NCBI GenBank assembly: GCA_003427395.1
Contig: BFEA01000113.1
Location: forward strand, 2,287,767 to 2,313,614
DNA: 25,848 nt
Source of the DNA: Chara braunii
Taxonomy: Eukaryota; Streptophyta; Charophyceae; Charales; Characeae
Direction of reading: 5' to 3'
Shown: piece after piece, positions 9,827 through 21,300 of the stretch
Layout: every line of letters begins with the position of its first letter
Position numbering within the stretch: position 1 is the first letter of the stretch
The notes under the pieces: generated by a model
Database searches by the model: none
What the model saw: only the letters and a program-made list of their open reading frames with translations
What the model was told of the DNA's origin: nothing
Position numbers and translations under genes: made by a program

Positions 9827-9901
9827 GGCAACACTGGTCTGCATATGATCCTGGCGAGGTAACACTAGTGTGCATGTGATCCTGGTGAGGCCAGTGTTGC
9901 C
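9827..9901. repeat. Short direct duplication bounded by inverted arms
   Basis: Two 30-bp units (9830-9859 and 9861-9890) share AACACT, GTGATCCTGG-like and GAGG blocks. The whole is bounded by perfect 11-bp inverted arms, GGCAACACTGG at 9827-9837 and CCAGTGTTGCC at 9891-9901, so it can form a hairpin with a 53-nt loop. Confidence 0.75.
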
Positions 9902-10451
9902 TCGCAGAGGCGGCTTTGTTTGTGATTGGCAAAATTGTTTGGGTCAAAGTATGACCTTGGTGCGCTTTTGCCAGGCTGGCCCATTGTGTGGGCCTCTTTA
10001 TATGGAAAACCATGCTTGTCAAGCTCATATTTAAGCTTCTCCCTATTGGTTATGACATTGGATTTTCAAAGTGGAGGTACGCGGATCAAAGCCAATGACC
10101 AGTGACAAAGGAGCGATGGAGCAACGTGAAGGGAACCAAGGGGTTGAGGGTCTGACGGGACCATCCTTTTTGGTTTTGTTACCGGTCCTAGCCGCAGACC
10201 CGATTGGCAGGACCGAGGGGATGCCAGCGATTCTTCCCCCTCCTCTCAATTTTTTTTCGATTTTTTTATATTATTATCTATATCGTATTTTTATTTTTAT
10301 TTTTAAGTCACGTTTTTTGGGCCCGATATTGGTGCTGGTTCCGAGGCTGGTCAAGGTGCCAATCGGCTTATGTTAGTTGGTACGGCCTATGAACTATTGA
10401 AATACAGGTGTGAGCTCGAAATCCACTGGAAGCAGATAAGTAAAGTACTGC
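9902..10451. other. No recognisable gene; T-rich tract inside
   Basis: A frame at 10071-10376 is open on the plus strand, but its product ends in a Phe/Ile/Tyr-rich string caused by the T-rich tract at 10249-10304. I recognise no domain. An overlapping minus frame (10043-10249) is equally open, which argues against coding. Confidence 0.45.
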
Positions 10452-10720
10452 AATTATGAATTAGCAAGGCACGGTCAATTCACACGTGATATCTCTGTGC
10501 CGTGACCTTTGGTTTGGGTCCTTAGGGACATCCGTTAAAATTGGAATGATACAAAGTAGATTAGTATGGTCGTACGTCCACCCCGCCTCCCTTGCCTGTA
10601 ACAGATACAAGATCCGACAGTGAAAAGGTTGGAAGCTCTATTTTTAATCGGCCTGTTAGACCCGCTGATGAGATGCCAGGTGAGAATTGTTAATGTTAAC
10701 AAACACGAAGAAAAAGGACA
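10452..10720 (+). repeat. U6-bearing duplicated segment, copy 2
   Basis: This is the partner of 7672-7960. The upstream 66 bases and patches of the downstream flank match copy 1. About 50 bases inside it (10573-10625) do not match copy 1 or U6, so an insertion or replacement has removed the U6 3' half. Confidence 0.6.
10518..10572 (+). pseudogene. U6: U6 snRNA 5'-half pseudogene
   Basis: GTCCTTAGGGACATCCG keeps a better 5' stem than copy 1. It is followed by TTAAAATTGGAATGATAC, AAAGTAGATTAGTATGG and then unrelated sequence. The internal stem-loop and 3' end are missing. Two departures from the consensus (GTTAAAATT for GATAAAATT, and ACAAAG for ACAGAG) are shared with copy 1, which points to a common altered ancestor. 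The AGC triad is AGT here. It is non-functional as U6. Confidence 0.7.
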
Positions 10721-11082
10721 TCACGAAGAAGAAGCAAAGGGCGTGAGAAAGTTCATCCGACAACGGAATAAGACGAGTTGAGGGTCGAGCATGAGATGTT
10801 CGTGGTGGGCGATCCTGAATCTGATGTTTGTTTTGCAGTTAGTGAGGTTGACAGGGAAATAGATGAAAAAGTGGTGCCTGGGGAGAATCGAGAGAGGGAG
10901 GGAGGAAATTGCTTACGTGGCGGCGTTTTTCCTCAGTCGTGGTGGTGCGCCTTGTTCCTATGTGATCCCCCTCCTCGTTTTGGTGGTTGTCTCCCTTTTA
11001 GTGATGTATCTTCTGATGATCTAACATAAGATTGATTCTCATTCCGCTCCTTGGTGTAGTGGAGCGTGAGCTATGATCGCGT
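10721..11082. other. Unassigned open frame, no recognised product
   Basis: A plus-strand frame at 10778-11029 encodes 83 residues with an acidic N-terminal half (VDREIDEKVVPGENRERE) and a Cys-rich end. I recognise no domain, and there is no other support for expression. Confidence 0.3.
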
Positions 11083-11483
11083 TGTCGGGCGCATCGATCC
11101 AACACTGCAAAAGGCAACGCGGGACCGTCCCGGCCGTGTCACGCAGAAGTTTGTCTGTTCCTCGTCGCAAATGCATATGGAGCTTCCACAAGCCGCTTCG
11201 ACTGAGTGCGCCAGCCGTACCTCTCGCGAGCCCCTACGCCAGGATAGGGCCTACGCGAGGCACGACTTACCTCCACCTTAGGGGAGTTGTCACCTCCCTT
11301 CGGTGGGCGTATCCCCGCCAAGCTACCAGTCCACAGTACGAAAGCTAATCAACTGCAATCGCAGAGGTGGACTAGCCAAGGGCGTTTCTCATACGTTGTA
11401 GCATATGGGGTACGCGCAGTAGTACGCCTCTATCGGACCCTCACGCGAACCGACATCTTGGGGGGCTGAGGTCCCAAGCGCGA
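11083..11483 (-). repeat. Dispersed repeat R1, copy B
   Basis: This copy is closely similar to copy A over its full length, from GGGCGCATCGATCC at the left to GGGGGGCTGAGGTCC at the right. Downstream sequence (GCGACTCGTCGCCGG) no longer matches the flank of copy A, which sets the right boundary. Frames remain open through it in two registers, as in copy A, without a recognisable product. Confidence 0.85.
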
Positions 11484-12821
11484 CTCGTCGCCGGTTGACT
11501 ACGATGCATCCCACACACCATGCGTACTCTACTCTAAAGAACATAAAAATTAAAATACGCACGCATATGCACATACAAAACGACTCAAAACAAACAACGT
11601 GAAAACACTCCTAGTCCCTTAGTAGTCATCCTATAACTCTCCGATGCGGAAATCGGATAGGCGTTGCGCGCGAGACTTAATATAAAACTGCGCGGACGGA
11701 GGGTCTTCTCATATCGACTAGCAATGCATAAATACGCTCAGTCGCAATGATGGCGTACTATGTAGTACCCATACTCATGCGGTCCTCGTTAATCTGGAAG
11801 GTTGCATTCGACACTCAAGTGTCGGCTGACACGCGCCTAGAGGGAATGTTCTCTCAATGTTGGACAACCGCCAAGTGCGGTTGAAAACCACACCCTCTTC
11901 TGCACCTTGCAGAGAGTGGGTGGTATACAGGTTCATAGTTGTGGTGACAATCGTCTCTTATCACCCTGGAGACCAACTCCATCATTCAAGGTCTGGAAAG
12001 ATGTCAAGGGGTTTGACTTTGGTGGTTGCCATGGACTACAACATCCAACTATAAAAATTAACAAGCAAAATCACCCAATAAATAAATAAACATCCCAACA
12101 CTTATATATCAAATCAGATATCGAGATAAAATAAAAGAAGGGGGAAACATAAACCCATCAGGCATGCAGATCGTGGGACACATGGTTGTCATCCTCGCTG
12201 CCTCCAAAGTATGACCCATATACCAAGTTCCAAAATACTAACCTGCATAAAACATAGGCACACACAATAGTCACATTGCCATACACCAATGTGGTCAACT
12301 TTACTTTTCCTTGTAACTCACACCACGCCTCACACACACAAGCCCCAGCCATAGCCCAACTTTTTATAAATCTCATAAGGTCTTTATAATGGTCATTAAA
12401 AGAAGTCCGGTTAAAACCCTCAAAGAAACATATCAAATCTCAGGGCTAAGGCAATCAAGTTGAGATAGAGGTGTAAGCAAAGTTGTGTCGTGAGCCGACA
12501 AGTCGGCGATCAACCAACCGACATGTTATCAGTGATAATGGAAGATGATCCTCGTAGGATCAAGCTGAAGCTAGTCCAAATCCTGGATCGAATGTCCAAA
12601 GAAGACCTGTACCATACAACATGTCAATGTCCAAGCTAAATCGTCAATGTATGGAGATCAAATATCCATGTCACGTTCTCACTCAAGACTCTCCTGATAA
12701 CCAAGCCGAGGTTTATCTCTAAGGCAGTGCCCAAAGAAAGGTAGACCTATGGCATAATCTCCCCCATACAGAGTGGACTGCGAGAGTCGTCACCAGTCAA
12801 AATATAATTTATCTCCTCTAA
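11484..12821. other. No supportable gene
   Basis: The DNA is AT-richer than to the left, with small hairpins (CCGAT...ATCGG near 11641; CGACAC...GTGTCG near 11810) and short frames only (11857-12054; 12158-12436 minus). No domain, RNA gene or tandem repeat is evident. From 12500 it shows loose similarity in style to the sequence around hairpin family H. Confidence 0.45.
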
Positions 12822-13003
12822 TTTAAGAAAACTTCGGTAGCGCTTCCCTTAAGAAAAGTGTTTTTCCATAATTTATATCAGGCTAAGTATGAAAACAAGA
12901 ATAATCTTTAATCTTCGAAAGTCAAATTTTGTCTAACCCCCTGAAATAGTAAAAATTTGGGCCGCACTCCTTTTAGAAAAGGAGACTTTCCATATTTTTA
13001 CTA
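12822..13003. repeat. Hairpin repeat family H, copies H4 and H5, inverted relative to 7374-7653
   Basis: H5 has outer arms TAGTAAAAATTTGG (12947-12960) and CCATATTTTTACTA (12990-13003) with one mismatch, and perfect inner arms CTCCTTTT (12967-12974) and AAAAGGAG (12977-12984). It aligns with the reverse complement of H2. H4 (12822-12880) carries CTTCGGTAGCGCTTCCC, matching the reverse complement of H1 (TTTCGGCAGTGCTTCCC). Both H1-like and H2-like types are thus present in both blocks, so the block moved or was duplicated as a unit. Confidence 0.75.
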
Positions 13004-13167
13004 AGCCATATATAAAAATCAGACAAGTTGAACTTTTGAGAAGGCTGCACAGCAGCAGTGCTTGTTGAAGTTGTTGTTGCTGTCTCAGGATAAATGTCTA
13101 CACTCATCAAGGACAGCAACAGAAACTTCTGTTGGTCGTCTTTTGCTATCAACAGATATGTGTGTGC

Positions 13168-13205
<38 letters not shown>

Positions 13206-13209
13206 GAGT
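13168..13209. repeat. GA microsatellite with CAGAGA interruptions
   Basis: About 42 bases of GA dinucleotides are interrupted by three GAC steps. It lies just left of the assembly gap. Confidence 0.9.
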
Positions 13210-13222
13210 GGAGGGAAACAGC

Positions 13223-13249
13223 ACGTGGCACGTTGGTGTTGTGCCACGT
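13223..13249. repeat. Perfect 9-bp inverted repeat, ACGTGGCAC/GTGCCACGT
   Basis: Arms at 13223-13231 and 13241-13249 are separated by nine bases. Both arms contain the ACGTGGCA-type word also found in the 62-bp units to the right of the gap. Confidence 0.85.
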
Positions 13250-13267
13250 CACCACGTGGGTTGGTGG

Positions 13268-13462
13268 NNNNNNNNNNNNNNNNNNNNNNNNNNNNNNNNN
13301 NNNNNNNNNNNNNNNNNNNNNNNNNNNNNNNNNNNNNNNNNNNNNNNNNNNNNNNNNNNNNNNNNNNNNNNNNNNNNNNNNNNNNNNNNNNNNNNNNNNN
13401 NNNNNNNNNNNNNNNNNNNNNNNNNNNNNNNNNNNNNNNNNNNNNNNNNNNNNNNNNNNNNN
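13268..13462. other. Assembly gap, 195 Ns
   Basis: This is a continuous block of N within simple-sequence DNA. Frames drawn through it are meaningless. Further single Ns at 2297-2366 and about 20325-20390 show other ambiguous calls. Confidence 0.99.
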
Positions 13463-14910
<1,448 letters not shown>

Positions 14911-15240
14911 AGACAAAGAGAGAGAGATAGACCAAGCGGCGGAAAGTTGGCCGCCCCAGAGGGCATGCAATGGCGCCCTTGTCGGCGTTCAGCGGCGGAG
15001 CGGCAGCCACGTGGTAGGAGACCCGCCCTTTCTGTGTGGCCGCAGTCATAACTGAGCGGTTGTAACCGCGCCCACTGCGGTTGAAGCCATGACTGTTGAG
15101 GTCGGCGACTTGACCGTCGTCGCCTTAGGCGGGGATTATGTGCGGGATTGCGTCGAGTGGCGGCGGCTCGGTTCTTGTACAAGCGTCTTCATCGACGGCG
15201 ACATCGGGGGGAGGGCGGATCGTGTGCAGGGTCCACAACA
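14911..15240. other. GC-rich leader upstream of the hAT fragment
   Basis: This has GGCGGC/GCCGCC-rich composition and no recognised gene. It may hold the 5' untranslated or terminal sequence of the transposon that follows, but I cannot identify a terminal inverted repeat or an 8-bp target duplication. Confidence 0.35.
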
Positions 15241-16245
15241 ATGAGTCAGGGGGCGGGCGGATCTGGGAGGGGTGCGTCCATCCCCGTATCAGATGCAGAT
15301 ATGGCAAAGTTGAGGAGGGCCTTGTGCGTGTGGAAATACGTGACGCAGGGGCAGAGGGCCACGACATGGGAGAAGATGCACGGGGACCAGAAGTTGAGAT
15401 GCAACTTGTGCAAACATGTCTGGCAGGGGAACGTGTCGAAGGCCGCGCGTCACTTTGTTCAGCGAGAGAAATGTCGTGCAACACAGATGGCCGTGCTCGT
15501 GGACGTCTGGAATGACACGAACTACACTTTCATGGTTGAGCATGTGCCATTCATTCTGTCGTACATGGAGGAGAAGGGGATCAAGGACGCACGATTAGTT
15601 GCGGGTCATTCCAGAACACGAGTGTCGCCATCCACTGCACCCAGGGACGAGGCGGAGGAGCGCGAGATGCGAGGGCACGAGGTGGGTGATTTGTCAGGCG
15701 GTGTAGATTCGGAAGGCGAGGAGGTCGCCTTGACGTCACTTGGGGCAGGGCCGAAGGAAAAAGGGAAGAAGGCGATGGATGGGGATGACTTTCCACTTGC
15801 GGCGGGGAAGAGGGTTCGGCAGAACCGGATTGACACGGTTTACAAAGCGGAGAAGCAGTGGAAGTTTTGCGACAAGTTTCAGGAGACACTCTAGGAGGGA
15901 GGTCAGGAAGACATTTGAAGAGATGCCTCAAGGCATGTGGATGCTATTTCCCTCCTTTAAGGAAATCGATGGTCCTGGGGCTCCTTCGCAGAGGGCTAAG
16001 GTGGTGGTCGGGCTCAGAGAGGTCCGAGAGGTTTTCGTCCATAGTGGCGCGACCATGTTGTCGGATGGCAGGAAGTCTCACGACGCACGACCGATCGTGA
16101 AATTCCTTGCAGTTGGCGCCAATGGCGCACTACCGTATACGACCATATGCTGTGATGGTTCAGTCCCCGAGACAGGGATCATTATCTATCGCAGGTGGAG
16201 GGCTATCATCACCTCCTTCCCTGCGAAGGATGTTATCGCATTCTA
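15241..16245 (+). pseudogene. hAT-family transposase, N-terminal half (BED finger and start of DUF659)
   Basis: I take the ATG at 15241 (MSQGAGGSGRG). A BED-type zinc finger follows: W42-x-Y-V-T, then Cys54, Cys57, His71 and Cys78, in the order C-x2-C-x13-H-x6-C. An acidic/basic linker runs to AEKQWKFCDKFQETL, where a stop falls at 15892. Reading resumes in another frame at REVRKTFEEMPQGMW and continues through GLREVREVFVHSGATML, SDGRKSHDARPIVKFLA, YTTICCDGSVPETG and AIITSFPAKDVIAF, where it stops at 16245. The DGRKS Asp is at 16064. In intact relatives a CTDSA-like motif should come next, so the gene is broken there. BED fingers bind transposon DNA and DUF659 begins the RNase H-like catalytic core. 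It is non-functional here. It belongs to a different hAT subgroup from the copy at 1629 (DGRKS rather than DGWTN). Confidence 0.85.
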
Positions 16246-16336
16246 ATCTTCGACAATGGTTGCTTATCCTTTCTATCTTTTGCGGCCATCAACCTTAGTT
16301 TCCTCCTTGACTTCCTTCGTTTAGTCCCCTCTTTCC

Positions 16337-17935
16337 TTATTCTCTTATAATTGATAATCCATAACGCAAGACAGGCGATCCACCATGGGAGCCACCGACG
16401 TCGAAATCGCTGATCCGCAACGAAGATGGCGTGTCGTGGGTGTCCTGGCGATCACGGTCGTGTGATGGAGTGACTGGCGTTCGCTCCCCAACTAGGATGT
16501 CCTCTAGGCGCTGTGAATCCGCACCGCCCTACCCTGCCAACCTCATCGATCGACGCAAGTGTTGTGAATGGTCGAACGAGTGGTGGCTAGAATCAAACTC
16601 TGTGTCCCTCAAACGCTCCTCCGTCTCGGACTCGTCCTCACCGCTGGATTCGACCCCTATAACCCTCCTCGCGCGTGGGGGTAGGTGTGTAGCCCTGCTT
16701 CTCGATGACTGAGCCGCGCGACCCGCAGGGGGCCGCTGGTCTCCAACTCTCTCTGTCTGGCCTAAGCCGTCGTCAGTGATGACTGATGTATGTGGTGCAA
16801 GCCCTTCCGATCCTCTGCTATACGTGAAATACACCTGTTTCTCGGACCTGTCCCCACCTGGCACAAGGTCCTCCGGGTCCGTCGAGTCGTCCTCCCCAGC
16901 CTGCAAACCCTCAACGTCGGCGTCCTGTGCGAGAGGAGGCACATGGTCGAAAGATAGCAATGTGGCTGACCTCTCCCCAAAAATGACAGACACCTCTCGC
17001 GGAGGGGCAGTGTCGTCACATACGAACACGTCAATCTGCCTCTTGAGCTTGGCATCGCCGACTGTCCCAGCCGGTCTCGCCCCCTACGCCTCTGGCTCCG
17101 GGTCGCTGTCCTCCTCGTCCTCGCCTGCAGCCCCATGAGGTCTCTGGCCCTCGTGACCATCTATGATCCAAGGCATAACATACCCGCCACCATGCTGCCT
17201 GCATGAAGCCAGTTTGAGATTAGTCGTAATCTCAACCAGTTGTGCCACCTTGGCAAAGTCAAACTTGTTTCGCTTTGTCGTGTGAATGCGCTCATGTACC
17301 GCCCAATTCCTCTCCGCAAGAGAGGCGGACGTCCACATGTGCATCACACGGATAGCGATGGCACGCAACTCTGGGTGCGCTCCCCGGTGGGCGAACCACC
17401 AGGCTGCACAATGCGTCGTCTCGTCGTCCCCGTTGCAATCTCGGGCCTCGGCAACAGACAACAAACGATCACCTCAATGGCCTCTCCGTGCATAGAAACG
17501 ATGCATTTGCTTGCGGACGACGAGGTAATCTCTGCCTATCGAATCCCCCCCCGACCGCGTAAGCAGAAATCGATCGCACTTATATACAACCTGAGCGTCC
17601 TCCGGTGTCGTGTGGAGGGACTTGTAGTACCTCACAGACCGTCGGTGGGGGTTAAGGAGATGGGCAGCGGCATGGGTAGGCTCCAAGAGATGCATCAGGC
17701 GCATCTCAACCTCTCGCACACACAGCGACGGATGCTCTGGTGGGACCATCAACAGCCTCATTAGCCGAACGAGATGCTAACTCCACTCGTACACAATAGA
17801 CATCATCATCCCTCCTCTGTCCATCCAACTCAAAGTTGATGGACAGGCTCCATCACAAGGATGGCAAACTCCACCAGACGCCAGAAGTTTAGATAAAGGG
17901 AAATTGAACTATTATTCACTACCCAAATCGTGAGG
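16337..17935 (-). pseudogene. hAT-family transposase, C-terminal half with dimerisation domain, stop-riddled
   Basis: Reading right to left, it starts with ISLYLNFWRLVEFAILVMEP at about 17900 and VHQL. One frameshift near 17840 leads to WMDRGGMMMSIVYEWS. From about 17818 to 16337 a single frame is kept for some 490 codons, broken only by TAG 17777, TGA 17474, TAG 17084 and TAG 16529. The frame holds THAAAHLLNPHRRSVRYYKSL (middle region) and then the C-terminal dimerisation signature: AAWWFAHRGAHPELRAIAIR, VMHMWTSASLAERNWAVHER, IHTTKRNKFDF and LVEITTNLKLA. The AERNW segment is where hAT enzymes carry the third acidic residue. A long acidic and Ser-rich tail follows. It points toward the plus-strand N-terminal half, ending about 90 bases from it. 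Confidence 0.85.
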
Positions 17936-18784
17936 CGACAACCTTGTGACTAGCTAAGGCCAGGAGCAGGACGGAAGATATTGGTAGTTACAATCTCCAA
18001 ATCACATTGTCTAGGGAAAATTCTTTAGATCAGTGTACGGAAAGGAGGATGTTAAGCTTGTTTTTGGATTGTGTTGTGCCTACAGGTTTGCATCATTCTT
18101 GGAGAGAATTGCGGAAGAATTTGTACAAAACTGCAATTCTATTATCATTGGATAATAGGTCCATAAAAATTCCGGCTTAGTCTCCACATGACATGATACC
18201 CATGTCTAAAGACAAAACCAATGGGGACGAATGGAACCTCCTCTATATCAAAACCTCAATGGTCTTGGCCACTATCAAGGGGCCTTTGATTCTAGTGAGG
18301 GGTTGGGCGAAAATGTAAGAGGATTGGAATGGTGTTTGTCAAAGGTTTTGGGGAGTGAAGGACAAATTATGGACGGAATAAGGTTGACACCCATAGTGCA
18401 TTCTGTGTCTGCATTTGTGCATGTGGATGTGATTCTTGCATTGGTGCAAGTATGGGGTATTGGCTGGTTTTACCGAAGGAAAGTGTCATACGGGGAACTA
18501 GGGTTGGTCCACCGCAATTGTGAAAAGTGAGATCTACTACTCGTCACACCCCTTGAAACATATAAAGTATACTTTGAATTATATGCTAAGATGAATCACC
18601 AGACATACAAAGATCTAGGTTGATTTGAGTTGAGAAAGAAATGCGATGGCTAGACGTCTAAGACGGGTAAACCAAGAATTATCTCAAGAGAATCGGTTGC
18701 GACTGAGATTCTACAGCAATTACAACATGACAAGTTTGAGTGAGGGAAACTGTTCAGAAATACGACATGAATTATAAGTTTGTT
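17936..18784. other. No recognisable gene
   Basis: One plus-strand frame (18231-18530) gives 99 residues with no domain I know. I looked on both strands for the missing central hAT motifs (second Asp, HCLDL helix, TRF) and did not find them. The rest is AT-rich with closed frames. Confidence 0.45.
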
Positions 18785-19115
18785 CGGGAGGTCAACGCCC
18801 GGATGCCCAACACATATACGGGTCATTGTTAGGAGTTCAGCCGCATGTATGTCTATGCTACGGCGATCGAGCAAACGCCCTCGGTTGACTCACCTCTACG
18901 ATTGCAAGTATAAGCCTTCGCACGTGAGTCAGTAGCTCAGCAGGGATACGCCTACCTAAGGTCGAACAACCCCTCAGGTAGACGTGAGTTGTACTTTGCA
19001 AGTTCTATGTCTTGTCGCAGAGAGCCGCACGAGGTATAGCTGGCGCGCATGGTTGGAGTGGTATCTTGCTGAAGCAAATTAAAACTCCTGCGTGATGTAA
19101 CAGTGAGGTCCGACA
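18785..19115 (+). repeat. Dispersed repeat R1, copy D, divergent
   Basis: This is a weaker copy in the same orientation as copy C. It shares ACGCCCTCGG, CACCTCTACGATTGCAA, the AGTAGCTCAGCAGGGATACG block and AGTTGTAC...TCCTGCGTGATG. It ends before the terminal GATGCGCTCGAC sequence seen in copy C. Confidence 0.7.
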
Positions 19116-19204
19116 CTAAACTACTTTACGTCTGGGAGGGGGACCGCCGCGCCCAACAGCGTGGTTAAAATGGTTGTCCTCGTCGACCGGCGTAGGATCG
19201 CATT

Positions 19205-19565
19205 CGAGAAATCAGCACCTCGGGCGACAGTTCACGTGCGGGTTCGATTTGGGCATTAACCGCACGTACCCCCTATGCTACAATGAACGAGAAACGCCCT
19301 CGACTCGGTCACCTTTGCAATTGCATACGAAAAGTCTTCGCATGTGGTTTGGTAGCTCAGCGGGGATACGCCCACCCAAGGGATGGTAACAACTCCCACG
19401 GGTGGAAGTAAGTTGTGCCTCATGTGACCCTATCCTCTCGTAGAGGTTCGCGATAGGTGCGACAGGCGCACTTGACCGGAGTGGCAAACGCTCTCCTCGA
19501 CAAGTCCTGCAAAATCCTACATGACGCGATCGGGAGGGTCCCCTTACGAGACCGATGCGCTCGAC
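19205..19565 (+). repeat. Dispersed repeat R1, copy C
   Basis: This is the reverse complement of copies A and B. It runs from about TCAGCACCTCGGG to GAGACCGATGCGCTCGACAC. It contains GGTAGCTCAGCGGGGATACG at about 19350, which resembles an internal Pol III A box (TRGCNNAGYNGG). A weak B-box-like GGTTCGATTT lies upstream rather than downstream of it, so tRNA ancestry is not established. A stem CCTATC...GATAGG lies at about 19430-19458. Confidence 0.8.
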
Positions 19566-20614
19566 ACTGGGGCCATAGTCAGAGAGCAGAAGGTTTGCGC
19601 GCCTTCGATCTTCGGTTCCTCCTCTTCTTATATTGGAAGTTAAGTTCACGGAGGATTGCTGGTTTTGGTTCTTAGATCTATCTGTGTGCTCATAACACCT
19701 TCTTTGTCTTAGTCATCTTCTTCGGTCAAGCTACGGCTCCGCCTACCTCCTTTAACCTCATCATCCTACTCTCTCTCTCTCTCTCTCTCGATATTTTTTT
19801 GATGAATGAGGGAAAGGTAAGAAGAGAGGAAGGTAGGACAAAAGAGGGGTTCTTCGCTAGTCAACTAACATGGCGAAATGACGTAGTGGGGGCGACCCCG
19901 CTGCTGATTTTGGTATAAACTCCACGACCGTTCCACTCTGTAACGAGGAAATTTCCATTTCTGCTAGTATGTTTATCAGAAACTTCAGAAGCTGCCTTTC
20001 CCAGTCCAGCATTACGATCCTAGTCATTTTTGCGAACCCCGAGCATGTTGCTTCAAAGAAACAGTCTCCCATCATGAGCATCATAGGTTGGCATTAAAGT
20101 TTATAGAGATGGAAGCATTTGTTTCTAATGTGGGGTTGTGAGCCATGCCCAGGGAACTCGAGTGGTACAAAATCCTAGTAGTTGCCACTATTCAACCTCT
20201 GAGAATGTTAGTTAATCCCAATAGACTATGTTCCGCAAAACTTAAGAGCTCAAATTCAACTGGACTCTTCTCAACTGAATGAACTCAGCAGACCTTGTTC
20301 AGTAGTTTGCTGAGCCGAATTCAANAGACTGTGCAACGGGTAAGGATTTCCTTTGGACCCNAGTCGTAAAAAANATATAATTGGTTTCCNCATGAAAGTT
20401 TGAGATAAGGGATAATTCATAGTTATATTTCACAATTGTGACCGCGTATTACAGATCAGACTTCGTACAGTTAATGAGGACATGATAGGCTTCGCTTTGA
20501 CCGTTCAGATTTTCAACTTACCGCGATTTAGACATAATGAAAAATTACAGCGTACCAGTGAATTTCTCGGGTTTGCGGTTTCTGGTTTACTACCACATGC
20601 TTGGTGCAACCCTA
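19566..20614. other. No recognisable gene; CT microsatellite at 19769-19789
   Basis: A CT dinucleotide run of about 21 bases lies at 19769-19789. A minus-strand frame (19857-20084) gives 75 residues without a known domain. Four single Ns occur near 20325-20390. Otherwise nothing is evident. Confidence 0.45.
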
Positions 20615-20905
20615 TGCTGTATTTGAACAGGGAGTGCACAGACTGCACCCCTGTGCTGTATTCGAACAGGAAGTGCACAGACTGCACCCCCGTGCTGTAT
20701 TTGAACAGGGAGTGCACAGACTACACCCTTGTGCTGTATTCGAACAGGAAGTGCACAGACCGCACCCCTGTGCTGTATTTGAACAGGGAGTGCACAGACT
20801 GCACCCTTGTGTTGTATTCGAACAGGAAGTGTGCAGACTCCACCCTTGTATTGTATATAAACTGGGGCTACACCAGGCCGCACCCCGTCTTCTATTTGAA
20901 TAGGG
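20615..20905. repeat. 39-bp minisatellite, six clear units plus two degenerate, in a 78-bp alternating pattern
   Basis: Units start at 20615, 20654, 20693, 20732, 20771 and 20810, then a degenerate one at 20849. They alternate strictly between a type with TTTGAACAGGGAG and a type with TTCGAACAGGAAG. Since 39 is divisible by three and the unit lacks stops, five of six frames stay open. The plus frame at 20482-20925 would encode 13-residue repeats VLYLNRECTDCTP/VLYSNRKCTDCTP. Open frames on both strands argue that this is a satellite, not a protein gene. Confidence 0.92.
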
Positions 20906-21300
20906 GGCATCTAGTCCTGACGTAGCAATTAAGACATGAGCACAGACAGATCTGAGAATGAATTTCCAACTAAGGAAGTTCGACAACTCAATGAGAGGCA
21001 GATTCATCACAGTGAGCTAGCTGTAGCTAGTTTGAGAAGTGAACAGGGGGGAGGACTAAGGCAGAGTCAAGAACGAACTCTTTGCAGTAAACAAGACATG
21101 ACACTGCATGAAAATATAATCTGTACGAACAGAATACGGCCTGGAAAAAGTTTCTCAACGAGTTTAGTCTGGATTCAGCACTTATGTTCAGGTTGATCTC
21201 AAGTTTGACATTCCAAATAGACTCAAGCCAGATTCGGAGCACATGTTCACACAGTTCAGCTGGTCTTGAGTTTCATTCTTAAAACAGACTTTGACTCGCC

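Noticed and set aside
18231-18530. Small protein gene of 99 residues
   Set aside because: No domain, no promoter or splice evidence, and the surrounding frames are closed; a frame of this size can occur by chance in a window this long.
19228-19445. tRNA gene from A-box- and B-box-like words in R1 copy C
   Set aside because: The B-box-like words are weak, lie upstream of the A box or about 90 bases downstream, and no cloverleaf can be drawn.
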